Assembly (NCBI RefSeq): GCF_025397915.1
Contig: NZ_JALIDZ010000004.1
Coordinates: 1-64,000 of the forward strand
From: Microbaculum marinisediminis
GTDB taxonomy: Bacteria > Pseudomonadota > Alphaproteobacteria > Rhizobiales > Tepidamorphaceae
Direction: 5' to 3'
Length of the DNA: 64,000 bases
Shown: piece after piece, positions 53,989-63,335 of the stretch
How positions within the stretch are numbered: position 1 is the stretch's first letter
How the letters are laid out: every line of letters begins with the position of its first letter
Notes under the pieces: generated by a model
The model's input: only the letters and a program-made list of their open reading frames with translations
Databases searched by the model: none
Told to the model about the DNA's origin: nothing
Made by a program: the position numbers and the translations under genes

Positions 53989-54528
53989 ATGACCGCATGG
54001 AAGCGATTTCGCTGGAAAACCCTGCGCCGGGACGAAATCGGCACGTCAGCCGTCGAGTTCGCGCTCATCCTGCCGGTGTTGATCCTGATCTACGCGGGCG
54101 GCGTCGAACTCAGCCACGCGATCACGGTCGATCGCAAGCTGACCACGGCCGGCGGCTCCGTTGGAGACCTCGTCGCCCAGGGCACGATCATCAACCAGGT
54201 CGAGATGGAAAACATCTTCTCCGCGGCCCAGGCGATCATGGAACCCTACTCGGCGGCGCCCCTCAAGGTCGTCGTATCAAGCGTCGACATCACATCCAAC
54301 GGAGACAAGGTGCTCGGCAGCTGCTCCTATCACGCCTCGGCGCGGGCGAAGGGGTCGAATATGACGGTGCCGAATGGTGTCCGGATAGAGGGAACGACCC
54401 TGGTGATAACCGAGGTCCAGTACGAGTACATCCCCACGATAGGCCAGATCCTGACGGAGTCGATCACCTTGAACGACACGTTCTACATGCGGCCCCGGCA
54501 GGGCGAAGCTATCAAGCTGCCCTGCTGA
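53989..54528 (+). CDS. TadE/TadF-like pseudopilin
   Basis: Protein of 179 aa with a short basic leader followed by DEIGTSAVEFALILPVLILIYAGGVELSHAI, again a prepilin-like cleavage motif plus membrane helix. The downstream part includes KLTTAGGSVGDLVAQG, a recurrent TadE/F feature. The sequence differs enough from its neighbour that they are unlikely to be a recent duplication. Its C-terminal cysteine and the internal Cys in LGSCSYH could form a disulfide. TadG is not present in the window. Confidence 0.88.
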   Translation: MTAWKRFRWKTLRRDEIGTSAVEFALILPVLILIYAGGVELSHAITVDRKLTTAGGSVGDLVAQGTIINQVEMENIFSAAQAIMEPYSAAPLKVVVSSVDITSNGDKVLGSCSYHASARAKGSNMTVPNGVRIEGTTLVITEVQYEYIPTIGQILTESITLNDTFYMRPRQGEAIKLPC

Positions 54529-54534
54529 CGGGGA

Positions 54535-55629
54535 TTGGCCCCGCCCACCGGTCCGAAGCCACCGAAGGAATCGCAAAGGGGCGACGCATCGGGTATTCCT
54601 AGCCGAAGTCGGCTAAGCGGGCATCCGGGCACATTGGATCACTTCTTTGCCATTCTCGCGCGTTCGGTCGCCGCCGAGGGCCGCGATTCCACCGCGGCCC
54701 GCGTGGCGATATACGACCGCGCGCGTGTCCAGCTCGAACACCTGATCGCGGAGTCCGATCCGCCCCTCCCGGCGGAGACCGAGTACGCCTATCGGCAGGA
54801 CCTCGAAGCGGCGATCTCGCGCATCGAGTCCGAGTACGCGAGCCGCGGTCCGAAAGAGGGGCCAACCGCGGAGGCGGTCGCGGCGTTCATCGGCGCGCAG
54901 CACGCGGCGACCACAGACGACGCGCGCGCCACTCCAGACCCAACTGGGGCCCCACCGATCACACCACCGTCGGGACCGCGCGGCGCGATCGGCTGGGACG
55001 ACGAGAAGCCGGGACGCTTCGCCGCGCTGCGGCTGCCGGCACCTGTCGTCTTCGCAGCGGCCGTCATCGGCGCGATCGGCTTTGGCATCTGGCTCATCCT
55101 CTCTTCCATATTCGCGCCCTCGCTGCCAAGCATGGATGCGGTGGCGCAGCGCCTGGATGACACCGGTGCGGCCGTCCTGTTCGTCGGCGCGGCGGCCGAG
55201 CGTCTGTCGGCGCCGGAGGACACCACCGTTTCGAACGTCAGGGAGCTGTTCGGACCCGGCGTGGTGCGGATCGAGTCGCGCGTCGAGGGCGCCTCGGCGA
55301 ACCGTCGCACGCAAGGGGCGCGGATCATGTTCAGCCGCGATATCCGCGCCGCCATCGCCGACAGCACGCTGCGGCTGATCGTGGTTGCCCGTGCCGCCCC
55401 GGACAATCCCAGCCCCGAATTCGCGCTGGCGATCTCCGGCGGCGCAAGGCGCAGCTCGGGGTGGCAGCGTTTCGAACTCGACGACACGTTCCGTCCCTAT
55501 GCGATCGAATACGCATTCGGCGAGGACGCGGCGTCCCGGCTGGCGCTGGTGTCGATCCTGGCCGACACGCAAGGCCAGGGGCGCGCCATCGAGGTGAGCG
55601 AAGTCAGCCTCAAGGTGGTGCCCAACTAG
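54535..55629 (+). CDS. unknown single-pass membrane protein at the tad locus
   Basis: Protein of up to 364 aa that I do not recognise. Residues ~30-105 are a predicted helical cytosolic part (LDHFFAILARSVAAEG, YRQDLEAAISRIESEYASRG). A Pro-rich linker follows, then one membrane helix near residues 170-195 (PAPVVFAAAVIGAIGFGIWLILSSIFA). The ~165-residue exported domain looks beta-rich, ending GWQRFELDDTFRPYAIEYAFG. The start is uncertain: TTG at 54535 is 6 nt after the previous stop, but TTG at 54634 is also possible; a small hairpin TAGCCGA-AG-TCGGCTA (54600-54615) lies between them. It may anchor or regulate the pilus; unproven. Confidence 0.65.
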   Translation: MAPPTGPKPPKESQRGDASGIPSRSRLSGHPGTLDHFFAILARSVAAEGRDSTAARVAIYDRARVQLEHLIAESDPPLPAETEYAYRQDLEAAISRIESEYASRGPKEGPTAEAVAAFIGAQHAATTDDARATPDPTGAPPITPPSGPRGAIGWDDEKPGRFAALRLPAPVVFAAAVIGAIGFGIWLILSSIFAPSLPSMDAVAQRLDDTGAAVLFVGAAAERLSAPEDTTVSNVRELFGPGVVRIESRVEGASANRRTQGARIMFSRDIRAAIADSTLRLIVVARAAPDNPSPEFALAISGGARRSSGWQRFELDDTFRPYAIEYAFGEDAASRLALVSILADTQGQGRAIEVSEVSLKVVPN

Positions 55630-55664
55630 GTGGCCGGAGCGGGCCGGCACAGGCACGCCCGAGA

Positions 55665-56639
55665 TCAGCGCACGAAGCCGAGCATCACCGATTCCGGCAC
55701 CAGGGCCTGCCGGCTCGTCGTTTCGCCCTCGCTGCGAAATGCCGCCGCCTGGCGGCGGGCGTCGCACCGACCGCGCCACCAGGGGCCAAGCGCCGAGGGC
55801 GCCCGCAACAACAGATAGGCCGGCAGCAGCAGCTCGAACAGGTGCCAGCGCAGCCACAGCCGCCGCCGCATGCCCGGCGAAATATCCTTCATCCAGATCA
55901 GATGGCGGTTGCGGAACAGGCGTTGCTGATAGTCCGGCGGCTTGTCGAGGAAACCGGACGCGCCGTCGGCGGAGGCGGACCCGACATGCCAGGCCGTAGC
56001 CGCCGGGCAATAGAGCGCCTTCCAGCCGCGGTGCTGCATGCGGAACCACAGGTCGAGATCCTCGTAGCCCGTGCCGAACCGCTCGTCGTAGCAATAGCCG
56101 TGGACCGCGCGCATGTCGTCCAGCATGGCGCGGCGCATCAGCGGCATCGAGCCGGAGACGCCGAAGGCATAGGCATCCCCGGAGGTCGGGACCCAGCGGC
56201 CGCGCAGCTCCCGCGACACGAACAGCGCGCCCGCGCTCGGGCGCGGCAGGTTGGTCCGCTCACCGTCCGCCCAGGCATATTCCTTGCCGCCGACGACGCC
56301 GATCTCCGGATCGGCCTCGCCGCGGGCGACCACGGTGGAAACGTAGTCGGGCGACAGATAGACATCGTTACCCAGCGGCATCACCCAGTCGCCGGTCGCC
56401 TCGGCGATGCCGGCATTCATGCCGGCGGCGAAGCCGCGATTCTCCGGCAGCCGGATCAGCTTGTCCGGCTTTCCGGCCGCCAGGCACTTTTCCACCGATC
56501 CGTCCGCGGAATCGTTATCGACCAGTATGAACTCGATCTCGGGGTAATCCTGGGCCCGAACGGCACGAAAGCACTCGACGACGCGGTCTCCGCCGTTCCA
56601 GTTCAGGAGAACGATACTGACGCGCGGAACGGCGTTCAT
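55665..56639 (-). CDS. family 2 glycosyltransferase
   Basis: GT2 enzyme of 324 aa. The GT-A core begins RVSIVLLNWNGGDRVVECFRAVRAQDYP and IEFILVDNDSADGSVE. The metal-binding region is MPLGNDVYLSPDYV, in which the usual NND is GND, and the acceptor-side motif is FGTGYEDLDLWFRMQHRGWKALYCP. This pattern is that of rhamnosyltransferase-like enzymes. A weakly hydrophobic C-terminal stretch (LWLRWHLFELLLPAYLLLRAP) may attach to the membrane. It points away from cysD; the 235-nt gap should hold both promoters. Confidence 0.88.
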   Translation of the reverse strand: MNAVPRVSIVLLNWNGGDRVVECFRAVRAQDYPEIEFILVDNDSADGSVEKCLAAGKPDKLIRLPENRGFAAGMNAGIAEATGDWVMPLGNDVYLSPDYVSTVVARGEADPEIGVVGGKEYAWADGERTNLPRPSAGALFVSRELRGRWVPTSGDAYAFGVSGSMPLMRRAMLDDMRAVHGYCYDERFGTGYEDLDLWFRMQHRGWKALYCPAATAWHVGSASADGASGFLDKPPDYQQRLFRNRHLIWMKDISPGMRRRLWLRWHLFELLLPAYLLLRAPSALGPWWRGRCDARRQAAAFRSEGETTSRQALVPESVMLGFVR

Positions 56640-56874
56640 GGAACAGGATGCTCAAATGCCGCCGAGCGGGCATACGGATTTTGCTGCACTGCACAAGGGT
56701 CTTTTCTCATAGGGATCGCTTCGTTATAAGGCCCGGCATTCATTTTACGTAGTCCGCGTAGATCGCTATAGACACCAGCGACGGTCGGCGGTCGCGGACC
56801 GACCCGAGGCCTCTCTGGAATTCGGCGCCGATCCCGCAGGGTGACGCGCCGCATACGTAACAAGAAGAGATCCC

Positions 56875-57669
56875 ATGAACCATCTCGACGAGCTCGAAGC
56901 CCAGAGCATCTACATCTTTCGCGAAGCCTTCAACCGCATCGACAACATTGCGATGCTGTGGAGCCTCGGCAAGGATTCCAACGTGATGCTGTGGCTCGCC
57001 CGCAAGGCGTTCTTCGGACACGTGCCCTTCCCGGTCATGCATGTCGACACGGGCAAGAAGTTCAAGGAAATGTACGCGTTCCGCGACCGCTATGCCAAGG
57101 AGTGGAACCTGAAGTTCATCCGCGAGGAATGCCCGCCGGTCGAGGCGACCGACGAGACGCTGCCTCCGGCCGCCCGCTCCGCCGCGCGCAAGACTTTGGG
57201 CCTGAAGGCGGCGATCGAGAAGCACAAATTCAACGCCCTGTTCGCCGGCATCCGGCGCGACGAGGAAGCGCTCAGGGCCAAGGAGCGCGTGTTCAGCCCG
57301 CGCGGCGAGACCGGCCAGTGGGACTTCCGCGACCAGCCGCCGGAGTTCTGGGACCAGTACAAGACCGACTTCCCGCCCGGAACCCACCTCCGCGTGCACC
57401 CGCTGCTGCACTGGACCGAGATCGATATCTGGCGCTACTCGGCGCGCGAGGGCATCCCGCTGATCTCGCTGTATTTCGCCAACAACGGCAAGCGCTACCG
57501 GTCCCTGGGCGACGAGGACATCACCTTCCCGGTCGATTCCACGGCCTCCACCGTCGACGAGATCGTCGAGGAACTGTTGACCACCAAGGTGTCCGAGCGC
57601 GCCGGCCGCGCCATGGACCATGAGGCCGAAGACTCCTTCGAGCGCCTGCGCGCAGAAGGCTACATGTAA
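56875..57669 (+). CDS. cysD: sulfate adenylyltransferase subunit 2
   Basis: PP-loop ATP sulfurylase subunit of 264 aa that makes APS from ATP and sulfate with CysN. The nucleotide loop is [56 protein letters not shown] and [27 protein letters not shown] are CysD hallmarks. It starts the cysD-cysNC pair with a 23-nt gap. It is located with polysaccharide genes, which hints at sulfation of a surface glycan, but a cysteine-biosynthetic role is equally possible. Confidence 0.96.
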   Translation: MNHLDELEAQSIYIFREAFNRIDNIAMLWSLGKDSNVMLWLARKAFFGHVPFPVMHVDTGKKFKEMYAFRDRYAKEWNLKFIREECPPVEATDETLPPAARSAARKTLGLKAAIEKHKFNALFAGIRRDEEALRAKERVFSPRGETGQWDFRDQPPEFWDQYKTDFPPGTHLRVHPLLHWTEIDIWRYSAREGIPLISLYFANNGKRYRSLGDEDITFPVDSTASTVDEIVEELLTTKVSERAGRAMDHEAEDSFERLRAEGYM

Positions 57670-57692
57670 GCCCGCCGCCCCGTCATTCCATT

Positions 57693-59621
57693 ATGTCCGA
57701 AAGCCCCGTCATGAACGCTGGTCCGATTTCCGCAACCGCCGCCGCCACCCGCGCCGCGGCCCGACAGCTCCTGCGCATCGTCATCGTCGGCCATGTCGAT
57801 CACGGCAAGTCGACGCTGGTCGGCCGCCTGTTCCACGACACCGGCTCGCTGCCCGACGGCAAGTTCGAGGCGATCCGCAAGATGTGCGAACGCCGCGGCA
57901 TGCCGTTCGAGTGGGCGTTCCTGATGGACGCCATGCAGGCCGAACGCGACCAGGGCATCACCATCGACACCGCGCAGATCTGGTTCAAGACCGAGAAGCG
58001 CGACTACACGATCATCGACGCGCCCGGCCACAAGGAATTCCTCAAGAACATGATCACCGGCGCGGCCCAGTCCGACGCCGCCGTCCTGGTGATCGACGCC
58101 ACCGAGGGCGTTCAGGAGCAGTCGCGCCGGCACGGCTATCTGCTGCACCTGCTCGGCGTCCGCCAGATCGCGGTCGCCGTCAACAAGATGGACGCGGTCG
58201 GCTATCGCGAGGACGTCTTCACCAAGATCGAGGCGGAATACCGTGACTATCTCGCCTCGATCGGCGTGACGCCGACCTTCGTGGTGCCGGTGTCGGCGCG
58301 CGAAGGCGACAACATCGCCACCCGCTCGCAGGCCATGGAATGGTACGACGGGCCGACCGTCGTCGGCGCGCTCGACTCCTTCCAGCTTCCCGCGACGTCT
58401 GTCGACCGGCCGCTGCGCTTCCCGATCCAGGACGTCTACAAGTTCGACGACCGGCGCATCCTGGCCGGACGCATCGAATCCGGCCGCCTTCATGTCGGCG
58501 ACGAGCTGATGTTCTCGCCGTCGAACAACACCGCGCGGGTCAAGTCGATCGAGGTGTGGCCCGAACCGTCCGATTCGGACGCGCGCCCGAATACCGTCGG
58601 CGCCGGCCAGTGCATCGGCATCACGCTCGACGATCAGCTTTTCGTCGAACGCGGCGAAATGGCCTCGCACACGACCAACCCGCCGGTCGAGACCGAGGTG
58701 TTCCGCGCCAAGCTGTTCTGGCTCGGTCGCAAGCCCCTGGAAAAGGGCAAGATCTACAAGATGAAGATCGGCACGGGCGAGGCACAGGTCACGGTGCAGG
58801 AGATCGAGCACGTGCTCGACACCACCGACCTGTCGTCGTCGACCACCTCGAAGGTCGAGCGCAACCAGGTCGGCGAGGTCGTCCTGCGCTCCCGGCGCAT
58901 GCTGGCCCTCGACGAGCACACCCGCAACGGCCGCACCGGCCGCTTCGTGCTGATCGACGGCTACGACATCGCCGGCGGCGGCATCATCTCGATGGAGGGC
59001 TACGCCGACCAGCGCCAGCTCGTCACCCAGCGCGCCAAGAACATCACGCGCGTCCAGCACGGCGTGCCGACCGACGAGCGCGAGCGCCAGAACGGCCACA
59101 AGGGCGGCGTGCTCTGGTTCACCGGCCTGTCCGGCGCCGGCAAGTCGACGCTCGCCACCAAGCTCGAACGGGCACTGTTCGACCGCGGCTACCAGACCTA
59201 CGTGCTCGACGGCGACAACATCCGCTTCGGCCTCAATGCCAATCTCGGCTTCTCGCCGGAGGAGCGCGCGGAGAACATCCGCCGCGTCGGCGAGGTGGCG
59301 GCGCTGTTCTCGCGGGCGGGTCTGTTGACGATCACCGCCTTCATCTCGCCCTACCAGTCGGACCGCGAGCGCGCGCGCAAGGCAGCGGGCGAGCACTTCC
59401 ACGAGGTCTACATCAAGGCGGATCTGGGAACCTGCGAGGAGCGCGACCCGAAGGGCCTGTACGCCAAGGCGCGCACCGGCGAGATCAAGGACTTCACCGG
59501 CATCTCGGCGCCCTACGAGGCCCCCGACACCGCCGAGCTGATCATCGACACCAGCAACCTGTCGATCGACCAGGCCCTTGAAGAACTGCTCGGATACGTG
59601 GAAAAGACGTTCCGCAGTTAA
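57693..59621 (+). CDS. cysNC: bifunctional sulfate adenylyltransferase subunit 1 / APS kinase
   Basis: Fusion of 642 aa. Residues ~25-445 are an EF-Tu-like GTPase (G1 [15 protein letters not shown]3 [13 protein letters not shown]4 VNKMD), the CysN subunit that drives APS synthesis. Residues ~465-642 are APS kinase, with P-loop [16 protein letters not shown] (~476-490), [30 protein letters not shown] and [24 protein letters not shown]. The product is PAPS, the donor for sulfotransferases. The same fusion is found in NodQ. No sulfotransferase gene is seen in the window; it could lie beyond 64 kb. Confidence 0.96.
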   Translation: MSESPVMNAGPISATAAATRAAARQLLRIVIVGHVDHGKSTLVGRLFHDTGSLPDGKFEAIRKMCERRGMPFEWAFLMDAMQAERDQGITIDTAQIWFKTEKRDYTIIDAPGHKEFLKNMITGAAQSDAAVLVIDATEGVQEQSRRHGYLLHLLGVRQIAVAVNKMDAVGYREDVFTKIEAEYRDYLASIGVTPTFVVPVSAREGDNIATRSQAMEWYDGPTVVGALDSFQLPATSVDRPLRFPIQDVYKFDDRRILAGRIESGRLHVGDELMFSPSNNTARVKSIEVWPEPSDSDARPNTVGAGQCIGITLDDQLFVERGEMASHTTNPPVETEVFRAKLFWLGRKPLEKGKIYKMKIGTGEAQVTVQEIEHVLDTTDLSSSTTSKVERNQVGEVVLRSRRMLALDEHTRNGRTGRFVLIDGYDIAGGGIISMEGYADQRQLVTQRAKNITRVQHGVPTDERERQNGHKGGVLWFTGLSGAGKSTLATKLERALFDRGYQTYVLDGDNIRFGLNANLGFSPEERAENIRRVGEVAALFSRAGLLTITAFISPYQSDRERARKAAGEHFHEVYIKADLGTCEERDPKGLYAKARTGEIKDFTGISAPYEAPDTAELIIDTSNLSIDQALEELLGYVEKTFRS

Positions 59622-59699
59622 CCGGCCAACAGTGCCGGGTCGCGGCATGCGGCCGGCCGGTGCGGAGACGTCGCGCCGCCGGCCGTGCTGGGATCGGGT

Positions 59700-61133
59700 A
59701 TGGTCTTCTCGTCGATCGAGTTTCTGATCTTCTTCCTGCCGGCCGCGATCGGCCTGTATTTCCTGGTGCCGGTGGCCGCCCGCAACGCGGTCCTGCTGGT
59801 CGCCAGCGTCCTGTTCTACGTGTGGGGATCGGGCGCCCTCGTCCTGATCCTGATCGCCTCCATCGTCCTCAACTTCGCCTGCGGCGCGGTCGTGGCGCGG
59901 GCGCGCACCAGCGGCGACCGGCGCCTGAAGATTGCCGGGATCGCCGGCGCGGTGGCCGCCAACCTGGCGATCCTGGGCTACTTCAAATACGCCAACTTCA
60001 TCGTCGCCCAGTTCAACGACGTCGGCACCATGACCGGTCTCGGCACCATCGCCTGGGACGGGGTGATCCTGCCGATCGGCATTTCGTTCTACACCTTCCA
60101 GGCGATGTCCTACGTGTTCGACGTGGCGCGCGGGGCGGCGCGGCCGGCGCGCAGCCTCGTCGATTTCGCGCTCTATGTCTCGATGTTCCCGCAGCTCGTC
60201 GCCGGCCCGATCGTGCGCTACGCGACGATCGCGGAGGCGCTCGTCGAACGGCGCACCCGTTTCGACGACTTCGCCGAAGGCGCGCAGCGCTTCGCGCTGG
60301 GACTGGTGAAGAAGGTGGTGATCGCCGATAGCGTCGCGCCCATCGCCGACGCCGCCTTCGCCACGTCGTCGGGCGACCTGACCTTCTCCGCCGCCTGGAT
60401 CGGGCTCGTCGCCTACACGATCCAGATCTATTTCGATTTTTCCGGCTATTCCGACATGGCGATCGGGCTCGGCCGCATTCTCGGCTTCCGGTTCCCGGAG
60501 AACTTCGACCGGCCCTATTCGGCGCATTCGATCACCGAATTCTGGCGGCGCTGGCACATGAGCCTGTCGAGCTGGTTCCGCGACTATCTCTACATTCCGC
60601 TCGGCGGAAACCGCGGCGGCGCCCTGCTGACCTACGCCAACCTGTGGATCGTGTTCCTGGTGACAGGCCTGTGGCACGGCGCGGCCTGGACCTTCGTGCT
60701 CTGGGGCGCGTGGCACGGGCTGCTTCTGGTCGCCGAGCGGCTGACCGGCTGGCGCGAGCGGACGTTCCAGACGCTGCCGGCGGTGATCGGCGCGCGGGCG
60801 CTGACGCTGCTCCTGGTGATGGCCGGCTGGGTGCTGTTCCGCGCGCCCGATCTCGGCGCCGCGCTCGGCTATTACGCCGCGCTGGCGACGCCGGACATGG
60901 CGGGCCTTCCCGATGCCGTGGCGCAGGCCGCGACCAACCGGGCGTCCACGGTGCTGGCGCTCGCCGCGCTCGTGTTCGTGCTGCCGCGCGCGTTCCGCAT
61001 GCCGGACGTGCTGCTGCGCGACGGGATCGCGGGCCTCGCCGGGCGTGTCCTCGTCGTCGGTGTCGGCTACTACTACGCCCTGACGCTCGTCATCGCGGGC
61101 GCGTTCACCAGCTTCATCTATTTCCAGTTCTAG
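59700..61133 (+). CDS. MBOAT family O-acyltransferase, AlgI-like
   Basis: Polytopic membrane protein of 477 aa. It starts MVFSSIEFLIFFLPAAIGLYFL, as AlgI proteins usually do, which supports the ATG at 59700 over a GTG at 59685. Diagnostic regions are LPIGISFYTFQAMSYVFDVARG, FPQLVAGPIVRY, YFDFSGYSDMAIGLGRILGFRFPENFDRPY, EFWRRWHMSLSSWFRDYLYIPLGGNR and the catalytic His stretch VTGLWHGAAWTFVLWGAWHG. It moves acyl groups across the membrane for glycan O-acetylation. The next gene encodes an AlgJ/AlgX-like partner. Confidence 0.94.
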   Translation: MVFSSIEFLIFFLPAAIGLYFLVPVAARNAVLLVASVLFYVWGSGALVLILIASIVLNFACGAVVARARTSGDRRLKIAGIAGAVAANLAILGYFKYANFIVAQFNDVGTMTGLGTIAWDGVILPIGISFYTFQAMSYVFDVARGAARPARSLVDFALYVSMFPQLVAGPIVRYATIAEALVERRTRFDDFAEGAQRFALGLVKKVVIADSVAPIADAAFATSSGDLTFSAAWIGLVAYTIQIYFDFSGYSDMAIGLGRILGFRFPENFDRPYSAHSITEFWRRWHMSLSSWFRDYLYIPLGGNRGGALLTYANLWIVFLVTGLWHGAAWTFVLWGAWHGLLLVAERLTGWRERTFQTLPAVIGARALTLLLVMAGWVLFRAPDLGAALGYYAALATPDMAGLPDAVAQAATNRASTVLALAALVFVLPRAFRMPDVLLRDGIAGLAGRVLVVGVGYYYALTLVIAGAFTSFIYFQF

Positions 61134-61143
61134 GGCGGGGACG

Positions 61144-62292
61144 GTGCGCGGCTACGAGAAAGTCCTGGTTTCCATCGCGGTGGCGCTGCCGCTGGCCGGC
61201 CTGTTCGTCGCCGCGCCGCTGCTGCGACCGGATACCGGGGACCTCAACCGCAATCCGGTCCCCTTCCCGGAGGTCGGCGCCACCGATTTCGTGAACGGCG
61301 AGGGCTTTTCCGCCGTGGGTTCCTGGCTGCGCGACCGGGTGCCCCTGCGCCGCGCGCTGCGCCGGCTCGACGCGCGGATCGACAACGGCGTCTTCGGCGA
61401 CCTCGACACCCTGATGGTGCTGCAGGGCCGCGACGGCTGGGTGTTCTTCGAGCACGCGATCGGCCGCGGCCTGGAGCCGGACTACGATCCCGCGACCCTG
61501 CGGGCGGGCATCGCGCGCCTGAAGGACGAGGTGGAGGCGGCCGGAAAGACGTTCCTGTACGCGGTCGCGCCGCACAAGCCGACGATCTATGCCGATCACC
61601 TGGGCGAGCGCGACCAGCGCCGGCAGACGGTGGTGCGGGAACGGCTGGAGCAGTTCCGCGCGCTCATGCGGCGCGCGCCGGTCGAGGGCTTCATCGACGC
61701 GTGGGACGATCTGGAGCGGGCCGCGAAGCAGTCGCCCGAACCGCTCTACCACCCGCGCGACACCCACTGGACCACGCCCGGCGCCGCAGTGATGACGCGC
61801 GCGATCGTCGACCACCTCGCCCCGGGCCTGTCTGCCTCCCTGGAAATCGCGCGCGGAAAGCCCCGCGAGGTCCTGCCCGACCTCGTCCGGTACGCCGGTC
61901 TCGACCGGACGGAGCCTGCCGATACCTGGATCTTCCGGCGGCCGGGCGTGCGCTGGAAGCGGGCCGGGGCGGAGCGGGCCGGCAAGGCGCCGACCGTGCG
62001 ATACACGGCGACGGCGCGCGACGGCGCGCGGCTGCTGCCGAAGATTGCCGTGATCTGCGATTCCTACGGGACGGCCCTGCATCCCTCCCTGCGGCTGTTC
62101 TTCTCCTCGACCACGTTCATCCACACCGTGTCGATCGACACGGAATTGGCCCGGAAGGCGCTGGCGGAGGCCGATATCGTGCTGTTTCTGCGCGCGGAAC
62201 GCTTCATTTGGCAGACCAGCGCGCAAACGCCGTTCGCCGAGGACAGCGACGCGGTGCTGACGCTGCTGTCCACCCTGGGCCGGCGCTCGTGA
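61144..62292 (+). CDS. AlgJ/AlgX-like SGNH acetyltransferase domain protein
   Basis: Protein of 382 aa starting at GTG, 10 nt after the MBOAT gene. One N-terminal membrane helix (VLVSIAVALPLAGLFVAAPLL) anchors a periplasmic domain. GRDGWVFFEHAIG is typical of the ALGX/AlgJ domain. The Asp-x-His of the catalytic triad is in YHPRDTHWTTPGAA and the nucleophile Ser in VICDSYGTALHPSL. Such proteins receive the acetyl group from the MBOAT partner and place it on the polysaccharide. The glycan is not identified. Confidence 0.88.
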   Translation: MRGYEKVLVSIAVALPLAGLFVAAPLLRPDTGDLNRNPVPFPEVGATDFVNGEGFSAVGSWLRDRVPLRRALRRLDARIDNGVFGDLDTLMVLQGRDGWVFFEHAIGRGLEPDYDPATLRAGIARLKDEVEAAGKTFLYAVAPHKPTIYADHLGERDQRRQTVVRERLEQFRALMRRAPVEGFIDAWDDLERAAKQSPEPLYHPRDTHWTTPGAAVMTRAIVDHLAPGLSASLEIARGKPREVLPDLVRYAGLDRTEPADTWIFRRPGVRWKRAGAERAGKAPTVRYTATARDGARLLPKIAVICDSYGTALHPSLRLFFSSTTFIHTVSIDTELARKALAEADIVLFLRAERFIWQTSAQTPFAEDSDAVLTLLSTLGRRS

Positions 62293-62459
62293 GCGTTACC
62301 GCCGTCGCGGTTTGACTGACAGGGCGTCAGCGGCTAGTGGAAACGGCGGCGTCGGTGCCGCCTGACGTTGCAGTCGCCCGCGTCGGCAGGTCCGAACGCG
62401 GCCCGACAGCGGCCGGCCACCGGTTCCCACATCCTACTCTCGGTGAAAAAGAGCTGTAG

Positions 62460-63335
62460 ATGAAAGGTATCATTCTCGCGGGCGGCAGCGGCACTCGTCT
62501 GCATCCCCTGACCATCTCGATGAGCAAGCAGCTCCTGCCGGTCTACGACAAGCCGATGATCTACTATCCGCTGTCGGTGCTCATGCTTGCCGGCATCCGC
62601 GAGATCCTGATCATCTCGACCCCGGAGCACCTGCCGCTGTACGAGACCCTGCTCGGCGACGGCCAGCAATGGGGGCTGTCGCTGTCCTACGCGGTGCAGC
62701 CGAAGCCCGAAGGTCTGGCGCAGGCGTTCATCATCGGCGCCGACTTCATCGGCAACGACGCCTGCGCGCTGATCCTCGGCGACAACATCTTCTACGGCGA
62801 CGGCCTCCAGGATCATCTGGAGGGTGCGGCCAGGCGCACCGAGGGCGCGACGGTGTTCGCCTATCAGGTGGTCGATCCGGAACGCTACGGGGTGATCGAA
62901 TTCGACAGAGACGGCAAGGCGCTGTCGATCGAGGAGAAGCCCACGGCGCCGCGTTCGGACTGGGCCGTGACCGGGCTCTACTTCTACGACAACGACGTCG
63001 TCGCCATCGCCAGGGACGTGAAGCCGTCGGCACGCGGGGAACTCGAGATCACCACGGTCAACCAGACCTATCTCGAGCGCGGCCGGCTGCAGGTCGAGCG
63101 GCTCGGGCGCGGCTACGCCTGGCTCGACACAGGCACGCACGACGCCCTGCACGAGGCGTCTTCGTTCATCCAGACCATCGAGCGGCGCCAGGGGCTGAAG
63201 ATCGCCTGCCCCGAGGAAATCGCCTTCCTCAAGGGCTATATCGATCTCGACGCCCTGCTCGCCGCCGGCGAGCGGCTCGGCAAGACCGACTACGGACGGT
63301 ACCTGCTGCGCATCGGAGAACGGGCGCGCCAATGA
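62460..63335 (+). CDS. rmlA: glucose-1-phosphate thymidylyltransferase
   Basis: Enzyme of 291 aa that makes dTDP-glucose, the first step to dTDP-L-rhamnose and related sugars. The signature [18 protein letters not shown] is followed by [60 protein letters not shown] and [15 protein letters not shown]; the length is exact for RmlA. rmlB, rmlC and rmlD are not in the window. The stop overlaps the following glycosyltransferase start (ATGA). A 167-nt upstream gap may hold the promoter. Confidence 0.96.
   Translation: MKGIILAGGSGTRLHPLTISMSKQLLPVYDKPMIYYPLSVLMLAGIREILIISTPEHLPLYETLLGDGQQWGLSLSYAVQPKPEGLAQAFIIGADFIGNDACALILGDNIFYGDGLQDHLEGAARRTEGATVFAYQVVDPERYGVIEFDRDGKALSIEEKPTAPRSDWAVTGLYFYDNDVVAIARDVKPSARGELEITTVNQTYLERGRLQVERLGRGYAWLDTGTHDALHEASSFIQTIERRQGLKIACPEEIAFLKGYIDLDALLAAGERLGKTDYGRYLLRIGERARQ

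Noticed and set aside
57660-60716. A 1018-codon minus-strand frame opposite cysNC and the MBOAT gene
   Set aside because: It is antisense to two well-supported genes and has His/Asp/Arg-rich shadow composition.
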